A stretch of 64,000 bases of DNA from assembly GCA_963705635.1 (NCBI GenBank), contig CAVPKH010000003.1, positions 124,001 to 188,000 on the forward strand, given 5' to 3'. The position numbers and the translations under genes were made by a program. The stretch comes from VRUE01 sp963705635 (GTDB lineage: Bacteria; Actinomycetota; Thermoleophilia; Solirubrobacterales; 70-9). This document shows positions 1-9,527 of this stretch, one piece after another (positions within the stretch are counted from its first letter, which is position 1; each line of letters begins with the position of its first letter). The notes under the pieces were generated by a model. That model saw nothing but the letters and a program-made list of their open reading frames with translations, did not search any database and was not told the origin of the DNA.

Positions 1-139
1 ATGAAAGAGGAGTTCCGCCTGGTGCACGGTGAGTTCCGGGTCCTGCACGAGCGCTTCGACCGGCTGCAGCGGACGATGATCCAGTTCGGTGGCGCTCGTG
101 ATCGCCGCATTGATCGGGCTGATCGCAACTCAGCTCTGA
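1..139 (+). pseudogene. Small coiled-coil protein with C-terminal membrane anchor, frameshifted
   Basis: The first ~29 residues form a charged repeat (EFRLVHGEFRVLHERFDRLQ) like small bacterial coiled-coil proteins that end in one membrane helix. In the starting frame the helix is missing, but one frame away, from about position 97, the sequence reads VALVIAALIGLIATQL followed by TGA at 137-139, which is the expected hydrophobic anchor. One extra base near 96-97 explains this. The gene may begin to the left of the window because the first codon is at position 1. Function unknown. The indel could be a sequencing error. Confidence 0.5.
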
Positions 140-195
140 GCGCCTGCCCGCCAAGCCGCAGGCGCTCAATACTTCACTTTGTATAGTGAGGTCAG

Positions 196-2014
196 ATGCG
201 GACTTACCGTCGTTTGATGGGCTTTTTGCGCCCCTACCGCCGCCAGCTCTGGGGCTCGCTGGCCTTCGCCTGGGCGGCGATGGGGATGACGGTGCTGATC
301 CCGTGGCTGATCGGGCGGGCGGTCAACGCGATCGAGGACGGCGACAAGCCCGACCTGCTGCCGCTGGCGCTGGCGATCGTCGGCGGCCGGGATCCTGCGC
401 CTGGGGCTGACCGTGGTGCGGCGCCTGGTCGCGGGCAGGGTCTCGCTCGCGGTCGAATTCGACCTGCGCCAGCTCTTCTACGCGCACCTGCAGCGGCTCG
501 AGCTCGGCTTCTTCGACGGCCAGCAGACCGGTCAGCTGATGTCGCGGGCGACGGTCGACCTGCAGGCGATCCGCTTCTTCCTCGGCTACGGCCTGATCTT
601 CATCACCCAGAACCTGCTGACGATCACCCTGGTCACGATCGTGATGGTCGCGATCAACCCGCTGCTGGCGCTGATCGCCCTGCTCCCCGCGCCGCTGATC
701 GTCTTCACCGCCTCCCGCTACAACCGGGTCTCGCGGCCGGCCGTGCAGGAGGTGCAGCAGCGAATCGCCGAGCTGACCGCGGAGGCCGAGGAGAACATCT
801 CCGGCATCCGCATCGTCAAGGCCTTCGCCCGCGAGGAATACCAGCTGCACCGCTTCCAGCGCGCCGTCGGCCGCGTCTTCGACCAGAGCATCTACTCGAC
901 CAAGCTGCAGGCCTTCTTCTCGCCGCTGATCGGGCTGCTGCCGCAGATGGGGATCGCCCTGGTGCTGCTGGTCGGCGGCCGCGAGGTGATCAACGGCACC
1001 CTCAGCCTCGGTGACTTCACCGCCTTCTACACCTACCTGGTGATCCTCGCCGGGCCGATGCGGATGCTGGGCGTGGCGATGGGCATGGCGCAGCGGGCGA
1101 TCGCCTCCGGCAACCGGCTCTTCGAGATCCTCGACCGCGAGCCGCAGATCGAGAGCCCGCCCGGAGCGCCAGCGCTGCCGGCCGGGGGCGGAGCGGTGCA
1201 GATGAGCGGGGTGACGCTGCGCTACGACGGCCCCCGCGCCAGCGAACCGAGAGTTGACCACACTGGGGTGGGGTCAAAGTCGGATGCGGCGTTGAGCGAC
1301 ATCGACTTCGAGGTCGAGGCCGGGCGCACGGTGGCGCTGGTCGGCCCCTCGGGCTCGGGCAAGACCAGCCTGGTCGCGCTGATCGCCCGCCTCTATGACC
1401 CGAGCGAGGGCTCGGTGCTGGTCGACGGCGTCGACGTGCGCTCGGTCGACGTCGACTCGCTGCGTGCCGAGATCGCCTTCGTCGGCGACGAGAGCTTCCT
1501 CTTCAGCGCCAGCGTCGCCGAGAACATCGCCTACCCAGCGCCCGAGGCGAGCCGCGAGGAGATCGAAGCGGCCGCCCGTCGCGCCCAGGCCGACGAGTTC
1601 ATCAGCGACCTGCCCGGCGGCTACGAGACCCGGGTCGGCGAGCGCGGCCTCACCCTCTCCGGCGGCCAGCGCCAGCGGGTGGCGATCGCCCGGGCGCTGC
1701 TGGCCGACCCCCGCATCCTGATCCTCGACGACGCCACCTCCTCGGTCGACGCGACCACCGAGGCGGCGATCAAGTCGGGCCTGCGCGAGGCGATGACCGG
1801 GCGGACGACGTTCATCATCGCCCACCGCCTCTCGACCGTCTCCCTTGCCGACGAGGTGATCGTGATGGACGGCGGCCGCATCGTCGACCGCGGCACCCAC
1901 GCCGAGCTGCTCGAAGGCTGCAGCTTCTACCGCGAGATCGCCGAGCACGGCCTCGCCGACTCGGTCTTCCTGCAGCGCGACCTCGAGCAGCGCGAGGAGA
2001 TGGCACGACTGTGA
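196..2014 (+). CDS. ABC exporter half-transporter 1 (TMD-NBD), degenerate catalytic site; one frameshift
   Basis: Type-IV ABC exporter subunit: an N-terminal six-helix membrane domain fused to a nucleotide-binding domain, about 605 aa. The frame breaks near 390 (one extra base in GGCGGCCGGG): before it reads MRTYRRLMGFLRPYRRQLWG, after it AGILRLGLTVVRRLVAGR. The NBD has Walker A GPSGSGKTS, signature LSGGQ, Walker B ILILDDATSSVD and H-loop IIAHRLSTV. The residue after the Walker B Asp is Asp, not the catalytic Glu, as in the non-catalytic half of heterodimeric exporters. A linker of about 20 residues (1232-1295) sits between the A-loop Tyr and the first NBD strand. The second half-transporter follows after 27 bp, so the pair should form one heterodimer exporting a lipid or drug. 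Substrate unknown. Confidence 0.85.
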
Positions 2015-2041
2015 GCGGCCAATCGCCCCGCTGACTTCCCG

Positions 2042-3995
2042 GTGCTCGAATCCGTGGCTATCGGCGCTCGGGGGCCTCTGAGGAGCCCCGAAGGCAACCG
2101 CTTCCGCAACATCGCGCTGCTCTTCGCTTCGGTCTGGCGGCTGCTCCGCGGCGAGGACCAGCGCGCCCGCAAGGTGCGCTGGATGATCGGCCTGCTGCGG
2201 CCCTACCGCGGCAAGGTGGCGCTGATGTTCGTCGCGCTGCTGGTGGCGACCGGGGCCGCGCTCGCCCCTCCCTACCTCGCCGGCCAGGCGGTCGACTCCG
2301 GCATCGTCACCGGCGACGTCTCGGCCCTCGACCTGATCGTCGCTGCCTTCGTCGTCGTCGCGATGCTCTACGCGGCCGCCACCTACCTGCAGACCTACCT
2401 CGTCGGCTGGGTCGGCACCCGCGCCCTGCAGGACCTGCGCGAGCGGGTCTTCTCCCACCTACAGACGATGTCGATCGGCTTCTTCACCCGCCGCAGCCCA
2501 GGAGTGCTGATCAGCCGCATGACCAACGACATCGAGGCGCTCAACCAGCTCGTCACCGACGGCGTCGTGACGATGTTCTCCAGCGTGCTGACGCTGGTCG
2601 GCGTGGTCGTCATCCTGCTCGTGCTCGACCTCAAGCTGGCCCTGGTCACCTTCATCACCTTCCCGCTGATCGCGGCCGCCAGCATCGTCTTCCGGATCGT
2701 CTCCCACGGCGCCTACAAGGCGACCCGGGAGCGGATCGCGGCGATCACCGGCTACCTGCAGGAGACACTGAGCGGAGTGCGGGTGGTGCGCAGCTTCGGC
2801 CAGGAGCCGCGCCACACGGCGGCGATGACCGAGCTCAACGAGGCCAACCGCGAGGCGAACATGCGGACGGTCTTCCTCAACGCCTCCTACTTCCCCGGGG
2901 TCGAACTGCTCGCCGCCGTCGGCACCGCGGCGATCCTGCTCTACGGCGGCACCCAGGCGATCGACGGCGCGATCCAGATCGGCACGATCGTCGCCTTCGT
3001 CGGCTACCTGACCGTCTTCTTCGAACCGATCCAGCAGCTCTCCCAGCTCTACACCACCTACCAGCAGGGGATGGCGGCGCTGGACAAGATCTTCGACCTG
3101 CTCGACACCGCGCCCGACATGGTTGACGCCCCCGACGCAGCCGACCCGCGACGATCCGGGGCGAGATCGAGATGCAGGGCGTCTGGTTCTCCTACGCGCC
3201 GGCGGCAATGGGGACGATGTCCCAGACCAGGCGGCCAAAGGTGGCCAGGGCGATGGCGCATCCGCCGACGGCAGCGGACGCGAAGCGGAGCAGCCGGCGG
3301 CCGATATCTGGGCGATGAAGGACATCGACCTGCACGTGCCGCCCGGGCAGACGCTTGCGCTGGTCGGCTCGACCGGGGCCGGAAAGTCGACCTTCGCCAA
3401 GCTGGTGGCCCGCTTCTACGACCCGCAGAAGGGCAAGGTGCTGGTCGACGGTCACGACCTGCGCGGGGTGCGCCAGCAGGCATTGCGCCGCCAGCTCGGG
3501 ATCGTGCCCCAGGAGGGCTTCCTCTTCTCCGGCAGCGTGCGCGAGAACATCGCCTTCGGGCGGCCGGAGGCAACGCTGGAGGAGATCGAGGACGCCGCCT
3601 CCGCGGTCGGCGCGACCGAGTTCATCGCCGCGCTGCCCGAAGGGATCGAGACCGAGGTCGGCGAGCGTGGCGTGCAGCTGTCGGCGGGCCAGCGCCAGCT
3701 CGTCGCCTTCGCCCGGGCGCTGCTGGCCGAGCCGCGGATCCTGATCCTCGACGAGGCGACCTCCAACGTCGACGTTCGCACCGAGAAGACGATCGAGAAG
3801 GGGCTCGAGCGGCTGCTCGCCGGCCGCACCGCGATCGTCATCGCCCACCGGCTCTCGACGATCCGCCGCGCCGGCAAGATCGTCGTCCTCGAAGGCGGCC
3901 GCATCGCCGAGGCCGGCACCCACGACGAGCTGATCGAGGCGAACGGGCCCTACTCGCGGCTCTACGGGGCCTGGCGAGACAGCTCAGCGGCCTGA
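2042..3995 (+). CDS. ABC exporter half-transporter 2 (TMD-NBD), catalytic half; two frameshifts
   Basis: Second exporter subunit, about 650 aa, GTG start at 2042 (an alternative GTG is at 2054). The membrane domain reads cleanly to about 3148. A short piece (IRGEIEMQGVWFSYAPAA, from 3154) is in another frame, and the NBD from about 3205 is in the third frame: Walker A GSTGAGKST, Walker B ILILDEATSNVD with the catalytic Glu, H-loop IIAHRLSTI. The signature is LSAGQ instead of LSGGQ. This complements half 1, which has LSGGQ but lacks Glu, so one composite ATP site is complete and the other doubly altered. A Gly/Asp-rich linker (about 3205-3300) lies after the A-loop Tyr, as in half 1. Family and pairing are firm; substrate is not. 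Confidence 0.85.
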
Positions 3996-4114
3996 GCGGG
4001 CCGAGAGCCAAGCAGCTCGGCGGACGCAGGGAAGGACGGTGAGGGGAGCGCACATAAGTGCGTGACCCGAACCGTCCGACCGAGGACTCCGAGATGCGCC
4101 GGCTATCGGCCCGC

Positions 4115-4834
4115 TCAGCCGGGGCCGATGCCGCCGGATTCCCCGCCGCCAGTGCCGCCGCCTTCGGGAGCTCCCGCCGTGCCGCCGCCTTCCGCGGTGC
4201 CACCGGCGCCGCCGGTTTCGGGGGCAGGTTCCGGCGCCGGTTCGACGGCTTCGGGTTCAACCGCTTCCGGTTCGGCTTCTTCGGCCGTTTCTCCCGATTC
4301 GACTTCGCCGGCTTCTGCCCCCGGCGCCGTGCTGGTCACCGGAGCGCTGGGGCCTTCGCTGCAGTCTTCGAAGCCGTATTCGCTTGCGGCGGATTGGAAT
4401 GAGGCGAGGGCCGAGGAGGCGTTCGATTCGGCGGTTTCGAGGCCGGCAGCGTCGCCGCGCTCGGAGGCGAGCTTGACTTCGTCCTCGGCAGTGGAGAGCT
4501 CTTCCGCGGCGGCGATGAATTCGGGGTAGCCGGCGGTTTCTTCCGGCGTGCCGAGGTTCTTCAGGCTGTCGACCATGCCGGAGTAGAGGCTGGCCACCTG
4601 GGACGCCGCCGTCGCGGCTTCGGCGCTGCTCGACCCAACCGTGCCGACCGCGGCGTTGACCTCGGCGCAGATCGCGTCGCCCTGTTCGACCAGCTCGGCC
4701 TTGCTCAATGCCGTCGTCGTCGCGGTCGTCACCGGCGCCGATTGGGTCGAGTCGTCTCCCCCGCCCCCGCCGCAGCCCGTGACGAGGAGCGCGGCGACGG
4801 GCAGCGCGGAGATCCATGTGCGGCGAGATCTCAC
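4115..4834 (-). CDS. Secreted lipoprotein with Pro/Glu/Gly-rich tail
   Basis: 239 aa. The N-terminus is a lipoprotein signal: MRSRRTWISALPVAALLVTG followed by Cys, lipobox LVTGC, then a Gly/Asp/Ser/Thr linker. The central ~120 residues are helical and Ala/Glu-rich with two Cys (DAICAEVN and FEDCSEG), a pattern shared with the lipoprotein at 38914-39420 (CSKADKQ and FKVCGSR), so the two are probably distant relatives. The C-terminal ~70 residues are low-complexity Glu/Pro then Gly/Thr, probably a cell-wall spacer. Function unknown. It is convergent with the ABC genes. Confidence 0.75.
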   Translation of the reverse strand: MRSRRTWISALPVAALLVTGCGGGGGDDSTQSAPVTTATTTALSKAELVEQGDAICAEVNAAVGTVGSSSAEAATAASQVASLYSGMVDSLKNLGTPEETAGYPEFIAAAEELSTAEDEVKLASERGDAAGLETAESNASSALASFQSAASEYGFEDCSEGPSAPVTSTAPGAEAGEVESGETAEEAEPEAVEPEAVEPAPEPAPETGGAGGTAEGGGTAGAPEGGGTGGGESGGIGPG

Positions 4835-4884
4835 GAGTGGGGCGAAGCTAGCAGAGCCAATAGACGCTCAGGCAGGGAACTCGA

Positions 4885-4956
4885 CTGCGCCCCAGGGACT
4901 CGAACCCCAAATTCCAGTTCCAGAGACTGGCGTGTTGCCAATTACACCAGGGCGCA
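4885..4956 (-). tRNA. tRNA-Gln (anticodon CTG)
   Basis: 72-nt cloverleaf on the minus strand. Acceptor TGCGCCC pairs with GGGCGCA, discriminator G. The D-arm is GTGT/ACAC with loop AATTGGCA. The anticodon stem CCAGT/ACTGG closes the 7-nt loop CTCTGGA, giving anticodon CTG. The T-arm has loop TTCGAGT. No CCA is encoded. It lies alone between the lipoprotein and the flavoprotein gene. Confidence 0.93.
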
Positions 4957-4996
4957 AAGCGAACGCGAAGAATACTGGCGGGCGGCTTGCGGCGAC

Positions 4997-6256
4997 TCAG
5001 GCGCCGATATCCGAGAGATCGCTGCCGGCATCGGCGAGCTGGTCCTTGGCGGCCGAGACGTCGACCCGGTCGGCGAGCAGGCGGCGGGCCTCGGCCAGGT
5101 CTTCGGAGCGCTCGACGCTGAGGGCGCCGGCGACGCGGCCGTCCTTCAGGTACCAGACGGAGAACTCGCCGCTGTCGCGGTCGCCGCGCCAGATCTCCTC
5201 GTCCCAGTCCTGCGCCGGGCCGACGTACTCGAGGCCGGCCCAGTCGGCGAGGTCGCTGAAGAAGTAGGGGACGACCTCGTAGTCCACCTCGTCGCCGAGC
5301 ATGTTGCCGGCGGCGTGCATCCCCTGCTGCATCGCCACGTCCCAGTGCTCGACCCGGAGGCGGCGGCCGTGGACGACGCTGTCGTAGGAGCAGCAGTCGC
5401 CGGCGGCATAGATGCCCTCGGCGGAGCTCCGCAGCTTCGAGTCGCAGACGATGCCGTCGTCGACCTCGAGCCCGGCGCGCTGGGCCAGCATCGCGTCGGG
5501 GCGCACGCCGGCGCCGACGACGACCGCGTCGCACTCGATCGCCTGGCCGCTCTTGGTCAGCACCGCCTTGACCCGGCCGTCGCCCTCGTAGGCCTCGAGC
5601 TCCTCGCCGCCGTGGATGGTCACGCCCTTGGACTCGAGCAGCTGGTGGAACCAGCGGCCGGCGTCCTCTCCGAAGGTGCGCGAGAGCGCCACGTCCTCCA
5701 TCGTCACGATCGTGCACTTGGTCCCCTTCGCGGTCAGCGAGGCCGCCACCTCGGCGCCGATGTAGCTGCCGCCGATCAGGACGACGTGCTCGGCCGCCTC
5801 GGCGTCGGCGCGGATCGCGTCGGAGTTGCCGAAGGCGCGCAGGTAGTGGATGCCCTCGTTCTCGGCGCCCTCGACGCGGAGGATGTTGACCATCGCCCCG
5901 GTGGCGATCAGCGCCTTGCCGAAGCCGACCTCGTCGCCCCCCTGCAGCTTCGCCGTGCGCGCCTCGGGGTCGAGCGACATCACGTTCGTCCCGGTCAGCA
6001 GCTCGACGCCGTTCTCCTCATACCAGGAGGGCGGCTTGACGTAGGCGTCGTCGCGCTCGGCCTCGCCGCGCAGGTACTCCTTGGAGAGGGGCGGGCGTTC
6101 GTAGGGCGGCTCGGGCTCACGGCCGGCCAGCAGGATCGAGCCCTCGGCGCCGCGCTTGCGCAGCTCCGCCGCGCAGTTGGCGGAGGCGAGGCCGCCGCCG
6201 ATCAGCAGGAAGTCGACCTGGCGCTCAGCCACCGTCGCCCGCGCCGTTGCCGCCAC
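4997..6256 (-). CDS. FAD/NAD-dependent ferredoxin-reductase-type oxidoreductase
   Basis: 419 aa, AIF/rubredoxin-reductase-like flavoprotein. FAD-binding GGGLAS near residue 20, conserved PYERPPLSKEYLRG, second Rossmann motif IGGSYIGAEVA for NAD(P)H near residue 160, and the FAD-closing motif IYAAGDCCSYD near residue 290. The family passes electrons from NAD(P)H to a ferredoxin or rubredoxin serving oxygenases; no ferredoxin gene is seen nearby, so the partner is unknown. The ATG at 6256 gives a 32-bp overlap with the upstream TrkA gene; a GTG at 6232 (8-bp overlap) is an equally good start. Likely co-transcribed with the two TrkA genes. Confidence 0.87.
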   Translation of the reverse strand: MAATARATVAERQVDFLLIGGGLASANCAAELRKRGAEGSILLAGREPEPPYERPPLSKEYLRGEAERDDAYVKPPSWYEENGVELLTGTNVMSLDPEARTAKLQGGDEVGFGKALIATGAMVNILRVEGAENEGIHYLRAFGNSDAIRADAEAAEHVVLIGGSYIGAEVAASLTAKGTKCTIVTMEDVALSRTFGEDAGRWFHQLLESKGVTIHGGEELEAYEGDGRVKAVLTKSGQAIECDAVVVGAGVRPDAMLAQRAGLEVDDGIVCDSKLRSSAEGIYAAGDCCSYDSVVHGRRLRVEHWDVAMQQGMHAAGNMLGDEVDYEVVPYFFSDLADWAGLEYVGPAQDWDEEIWRGDRDSGEFSVWYLKDGRVAGALSVERSEDLAEARRLLADRVDVSAAKDQLADAGSDLSDIGA

Positions 6257-6911
6257 CGGGCCCGAAGAGGACCTTGAGCTGCTCCTCGTGGCCCGGATCG
6301 AGCACGGCCAGCACCTCGTCGCCGACTTCGAGCACCGTGTCGGGCCCCGGGACGAAGCCCTTGCCGTTGCGCAGGACCGAGATCAGCAGGCTGCCTTCGG
6401 GCATCTGCAGATCGCCGACGCGGCGGCCGGTGACGCCGCAGTCCTTGCCCAGCAGCATCTCGATGATCTCCAGCTGCTCCTCCTGCAGGTCGAGCAGGTG
6501 GACGAGGCCGTACTCGGGCACCTCGTGCTCGAGCAGGCGCAGGATCAGGTCGGTCGCCGAGACCGAGGGCTTGATCCCGAGCAGGTCGAAGTGGGGCTTG
6601 TTGCGCGGGTTGTTGACGCGGGCGATGATCCGCTCGACCTCGTACTTCTCGCGGGCGACCTGGCAGATCAGCATGTTGTCCTCGTCGTCGCCGGTCACCG
6701 CGATCACCATGTCGGCGCGCTGGATCCCGGCCCGCTCCAACACCCAGAGCTCGGAGGCGTCGCCGTAGGAGACGTTGTGCTCGAGCTCCTGCTCGACCGT
6801 CAGGTAGCGGCGGCGGTTGCTCTCGATCACCGTCACCTCGTGGTCCTTTTCGAGCAGCTCGCGGGCCAGGTTCCAGCCCACCTTCCCCGCGCCGACGACG
6901 ATGATGTACAT
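6225..6911 (-). CDS. TrkA-type K+ uptake regulator (RCK_N + RCK_C)
   Basis: 228 aa. The N-terminal RCK domain has an NAD-binding motif at the start (MYIIVVGAGKVGWNLARELL) and a conserved Asp stretch VTGDDEDNM. The C-terminal TrkA-C/RCK_C domain (about residues 135-215) ends in EVGDEVLAVLDP. Such cytoplasmic subunits gate Trk/Ktr potassium channels on nucleotide binding. The start at 6911 is chosen because the glycine-rich motif begins immediately. It lies 14 bp after the second TrkA gene. No channel subunit is in the window. Confidence 0.88.
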   Translation of the reverse strand: MYIIVVGAGKVGWNLARELLEKDHEVTVIESNRRRYLTVEQELEHNVSYGDASELWVLERAGIQRADMVIAVTGDDEDNMLICQVAREKYEVERIIARVNNPRNKPHFDLLGIKPSVSATDLILRLLEHEVPEYGLVHLLDLQEEQLEIIEMLLGKDCGVTGRRVGDLQMPEGSLLISVLRNGKGFVPGPDTVLEVGDEVLAVLDPGHEEQLKVLFGPGGGNGAGDGG

Positions 6912-6925
6912 GCGCCCTCGGCCCC

Positions 6926-7396
6926 CTACGCGGCTTCCGCCGAGTCGTCGGAGGGGCCGGCGCTGCCGCGCGGCGCGCCCTCGCGGACGGCGGTCTCGAG
7001 CATGTCGATCGCGACCCGGGTCGGGCAGACCGTGTGCAGGCCCTGGCGCTCGTACCACTCGGCCCGCAGCGGGTCGAGGATGCGGGCGATCACGGTCGGC
7101 ACCTCGTAGCGGCGCTGGGCGATCTGGGCGATGACGATGTTGGTGTTGTCGCCGTCGGTGGAGGCGATGAAGGCGTCGGCCTTCTCGATCCCGGCGGCGA
7201 CGAGGGCGTCGGTCTCCAGCCCGGCGCCGACCGTGAACTGGCCGCCGAGGTCCTCCCAGCCCTTGTCGAGCCCGACCTCGAGCCGCGCGTGGGACTCGGG
7301 GTCCTCGTCGAGGCAGGAGACTTCGTGGCCCTCGCTCAGCATCGCGCGGGCCACGGAGGAGCCGACCCGGCCGCATCCGACGATCAGGATGAACAT
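6926..7396 (-). CDS. TrkA-N domain protein (RCK_N only)
   Basis: 156 aa, starting at 7396 with MFILIVGCGRVGSSVARAML, a Rossmann NAD-binding motif; STDGDNTN matches the DDxxN region of TrkA proteins. It lacks the RCK_C domain of the downstream gene, so the two form a long/short RCK pair, a common arrangement in Actinomycetota for a heteromeric gating ring. First gene of the minus-strand trio; its promoter should lie in 7397-7538, shared with the divergent 7539 operon. Confidence 0.85.
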   Translation of the reverse strand: MFILIVGCGRVGSSVARAMLSEGHEVSCLDEDPESHARLEVGLDKGWEDLGGQFTVGAGLETDALVAAGIEKADAFIASTDGDNTNIVIAQIAQRRYEVPTVIARILDPLRAEWYERQGLHTVCPTRVAIDMLETAVREGAPRGSAGPSDDSAEAA

Positions 7397-7538
7397 GGGT
7401 CGGATACTAGATGCCGAAAGTCCCGGGAAGCGCTCCGAGCAGCTTAGTTTGCGCCCAGCCCTCGAGCCAAGCGCCGGGGGATGGGCGCACAGAGAGGCGA
7501 TAGTTGCGACCTGCCGACCCTTGTGGCGGAATATCGCC

Positions 7539-8555
7539 ATGGCTGAGACCTCGGTTGCGGCGCGCCTGAAGCTACGGATGCTCGGCGTCGCCGATGAGGA
7601 AGTGAGCATGGAGCGGCGCGGCTTCACGCCGGTCGACCAGCGAGCCCGGGAGCAGCTCGAGACGATCGCCCGGACCTTCCTCGACGGCTACCGCGCAGCG
7701 ATCGCCCTCAGCGACCAGGCCGCGCTCGCCCGGCGGCTCGACGAGACCGAGCGGGAGTTCCGCGGCTTCGCCCACGAGGGCGCAGCGATGGGGCTGACCG
7801 TCCTCGATGCCCTGATTCCCCCCTCGCGGCGGCTGCGGACATTCCTGCGCGGGCCAGGGTTCCCCTACGCGTGGATGGCGCCGATCGGCTTCGGCTGGGC
7901 GCGGGCGCAGATGCGCCGCCGGCCGCGCGGGCCGCAGGTCCTGGTCGACCCGCTGCTCGACTGGTTCGCCCTCGACGGCGCCGGTTTCCACGACGGCTTC
8001 TTTCACCCTCAGCGCTTCGTCGAGCAGCGCCGCCGGCCGCGCGGGCTCCTCGGCACCGCGGCTCGCGTCTACGACCAGGGGATCGGCCGCAGCCTCTGGT
8101 TCGTCCGCGGCGCCGACGTCGAGCGAATCGGAAACACGATCGCGGCCTTCCCGGCAGCCCGCCAGGGAGACCTGTGGAGCGGGGCCTCGAGCGCCGCGAC
8201 CTACGCCGGCGGGGTCGGCGGGGACGCCCTGCGGGCGCTTCGCGAAGGGGCGCGCGGTCACGCGCCGGACGTCGCGCAGGGGGCGGCCTTTGCGATCAAG
8301 GCGCGCCTGGCCGGCGGCAACGCCACCCCGCACACCGAGCTGGCCGGGGAGATCCTCTGCGGCATGCCGGCGCCGCAGGCGGCCGCCTGCGTCGACCTGG
8401 CGCTGGAGGGAATCTCGGTCGCCGGCAAGGCGACCCCGTACGACGCCTGGCGCGATCGGGTTCGGGCGATGGTCGCCGGCGCCGAGCCCGTCGCCAGGCG
8501 GACGGGTTTCATCGCCGCCGAGACGGTGCTCGCGGCCTCCGGGGCCTCGACGTGA
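7539..8555 (+). CDS. DUF1702 family protein
   Basis: 338 aa. Conserved DUF1702 blocks are visible: RGFTPVDQRAREQLETI, FRGFAHEGAAMGLTVLD, GFGWARAQMRR, DPLLDWFALDGAGFHDGFF, DQGIGRSLWFVRGADVERI and FAARQGDLWSG-type text (AARQGDLWSGASSAATYAGG). DUF1702 genes are known from enediyne and other specialised-metabolite clusters, and their biochemistry is unresolved. The ATG at 7539 is the first codon giving the family N-terminus. Its stop overlaps the next start (TGATG at 8553-8557), so it is translationally coupled to the AfsA-like gene. Confidence 0.85.
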   Translation: MAETSVAARLKLRMLGVADEEVSMERRGFTPVDQRAREQLETIARTFLDGYRAAIALSDQAALARRLDETEREFRGFAHEGAAMGLTVLDALIPPSRRLRTFLRGPGFPYAWMAPIGFGWARAQMRRRPRGPQVLVDPLLDWFALDGAGFHDGFFHPQRFVEQRRRPRGLLGTAARVYDQGIGRSLWFVRGADVERIGNTIAAFPAARQGDLWSGASSAATYAGGVGGDALRALREGARGHAPDVAQGAAFAIKARLAGGNATPHTELAGEILCGMPAPQAAACVDLALEGISVAGKATPYDAWRDRVRAMVAGAEPVARRTGFIAAETVLAASGAST

Positions 8556-9520
8556 TGGCCGTGGCGGGCGGGGAGCGCTCGGTCGCCGACCTCGAGACGA
8601 GCCAGCCGCTGGCCAGGGAGATCGTCCACAAGGTCGCCTTCGAGCAGGTCTTCGTCACCGACTGGATGCCGGGACCGGGCGAGGACTGGTGCACGATCGC
8701 CGGCCGGCTGCCCCTGGCGCACGCGCGCTTCAGCGATTCCGCAGCGCCGTACTTCGACCTCCTGCTGATCGCCGAGACGGTGCGACAGGCCGGGCTCGTC
8801 GTCGCCTCCAAGGTCCTCAACGTCGACGACGAGCGCCAGTTCATCCTGCGCGAGATGAAGGTCGAGCTCGATCCCTTCGACCACGCCCGCCGCAGCCGCG
8901 AGACCTGCGACGTGCTGATCTCCCAGGACTCGAGCAGCGAAGTGAAGATGCGGCCGGGCCGGGCGATGGCCGGCGGGCTGATGCGCGCTCGGGTCTCGAT
9001 CGGCGGCCGGCCGGCGGGCAGCTGCGAGGTGATGGGCGCCTGGGTGCCGGACTCCTTCTACGCCAGCCTGCGCAAGGGCAAGCTGGACGCGCCCGGGCAG
9101 GGCGCCGCAAGGCCAACGCCCCGGGCCGAGGTCGAGACGCGGACGGGCAAGGCCAGCCCGGCCAACAGCGTGCTGACCCCGCTGCGCCCGAGCGGCGCAA
9201 GCCGGGCGTACGAGGCCTCGCTGGTGATCGACGTCGACGATCCGACCTTCTTCGACCACCCGCTCGACCACGTGCCCGGCCTCTACCTGCTCGAAGGGAT
9301 CCAGCAGGTGACGGTGGCGGCGGTATGCGAGCAGCTGGGGGTGAGCCACGAGACCGTCGTCATCCACGGCATCGAGATGAAATTCGCCCGCATCGCCGAG
9401 TTCCAGCCCGACGTGCTCTGCGCGGTCATCCTCGACGAGGACCTCGAGGCGGGGAGCGTGAGCTGCTCGCAGGACGGCAAGACCTGCTGCGAGGGCAGGG
9501 TGCGGATAGCGCGCCCATGA
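8555..9520 (+). CDS. AfsA-like protein with two hotdog domains
   Basis: 321 aa, A-factor-synthase type (AfsA hotdog repeat). Half 1 begins around VHKVAFEQVFVTDW; half 2 carries the strongest motif, HPLDHVPGLYLLEGIQQ (about residues 232-248). AfsA enzymes condense beta-ketoacyl thioesters with dihydroxyacetone phosphate toward gamma-butyrolactones. Here the neighbours are FAD, MaoC and MMPL genes rather than a butyrolactone receptor, so a role on ACP-bound acyl chains in a lipid pathway is as likely as signal synthesis. It is in one operon with DUF1702 (1-base overlap) and the FAD enzyme (8-bp gap). Confidence 0.83.
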   Translation: MAVAGGERSVADLETSQPLAREIVHKVAFEQVFVTDWMPGPGEDWCTIAGRLPLAHARFSDSAAPYFDLLLIAETVRQAGLVVASKVLNVDDERQFILREMKVELDPFDHARRSRETCDVLISQDSSSEVKMRPGRAMAGGLMRARVSIGGRPAGSCEVMGAWVPDSFYASLRKGKLDAPGQGAARPTPRAEVETRTGKASPANSVLTPLRPSGASRAYEASLVIDVDDPTFFDHPLDHVPGLYLLEGIQQVTVAAVCEQLGVSHETVVIHGIEMKFARIAEFQPDVLCAVILDEDLEAGSVSCSQDGKTCCEGRVRIARP

Positions 9521-9527
9521 GGCTCTG

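Noticed and set aside
323..1261. Long open frame on the minus strand inside the ABC half-transporter 1 gene (and many like it elsewhere)
   Set aside because: His/Arg/Asp-rich low-complexity translation with no motif; a typical shadow of a GC-rich gene on the other strand.
1236..1300. Possible small insertion element in ABC half-transporter 1
   Set aside because: Only about 60 bp, in frame, no inverted ends or target duplication; half 2 has a linker at the same place, so it is better read as a natural loop.
4058..4529. Plus-strand open frames opposite the lipoprotein gene
   Set aside because: Ser/Pro/Ala-rich translations mirror the Gly/Glu low-complexity tail of the minus-strand lipoprotein, which has a signal peptide and lipobox.
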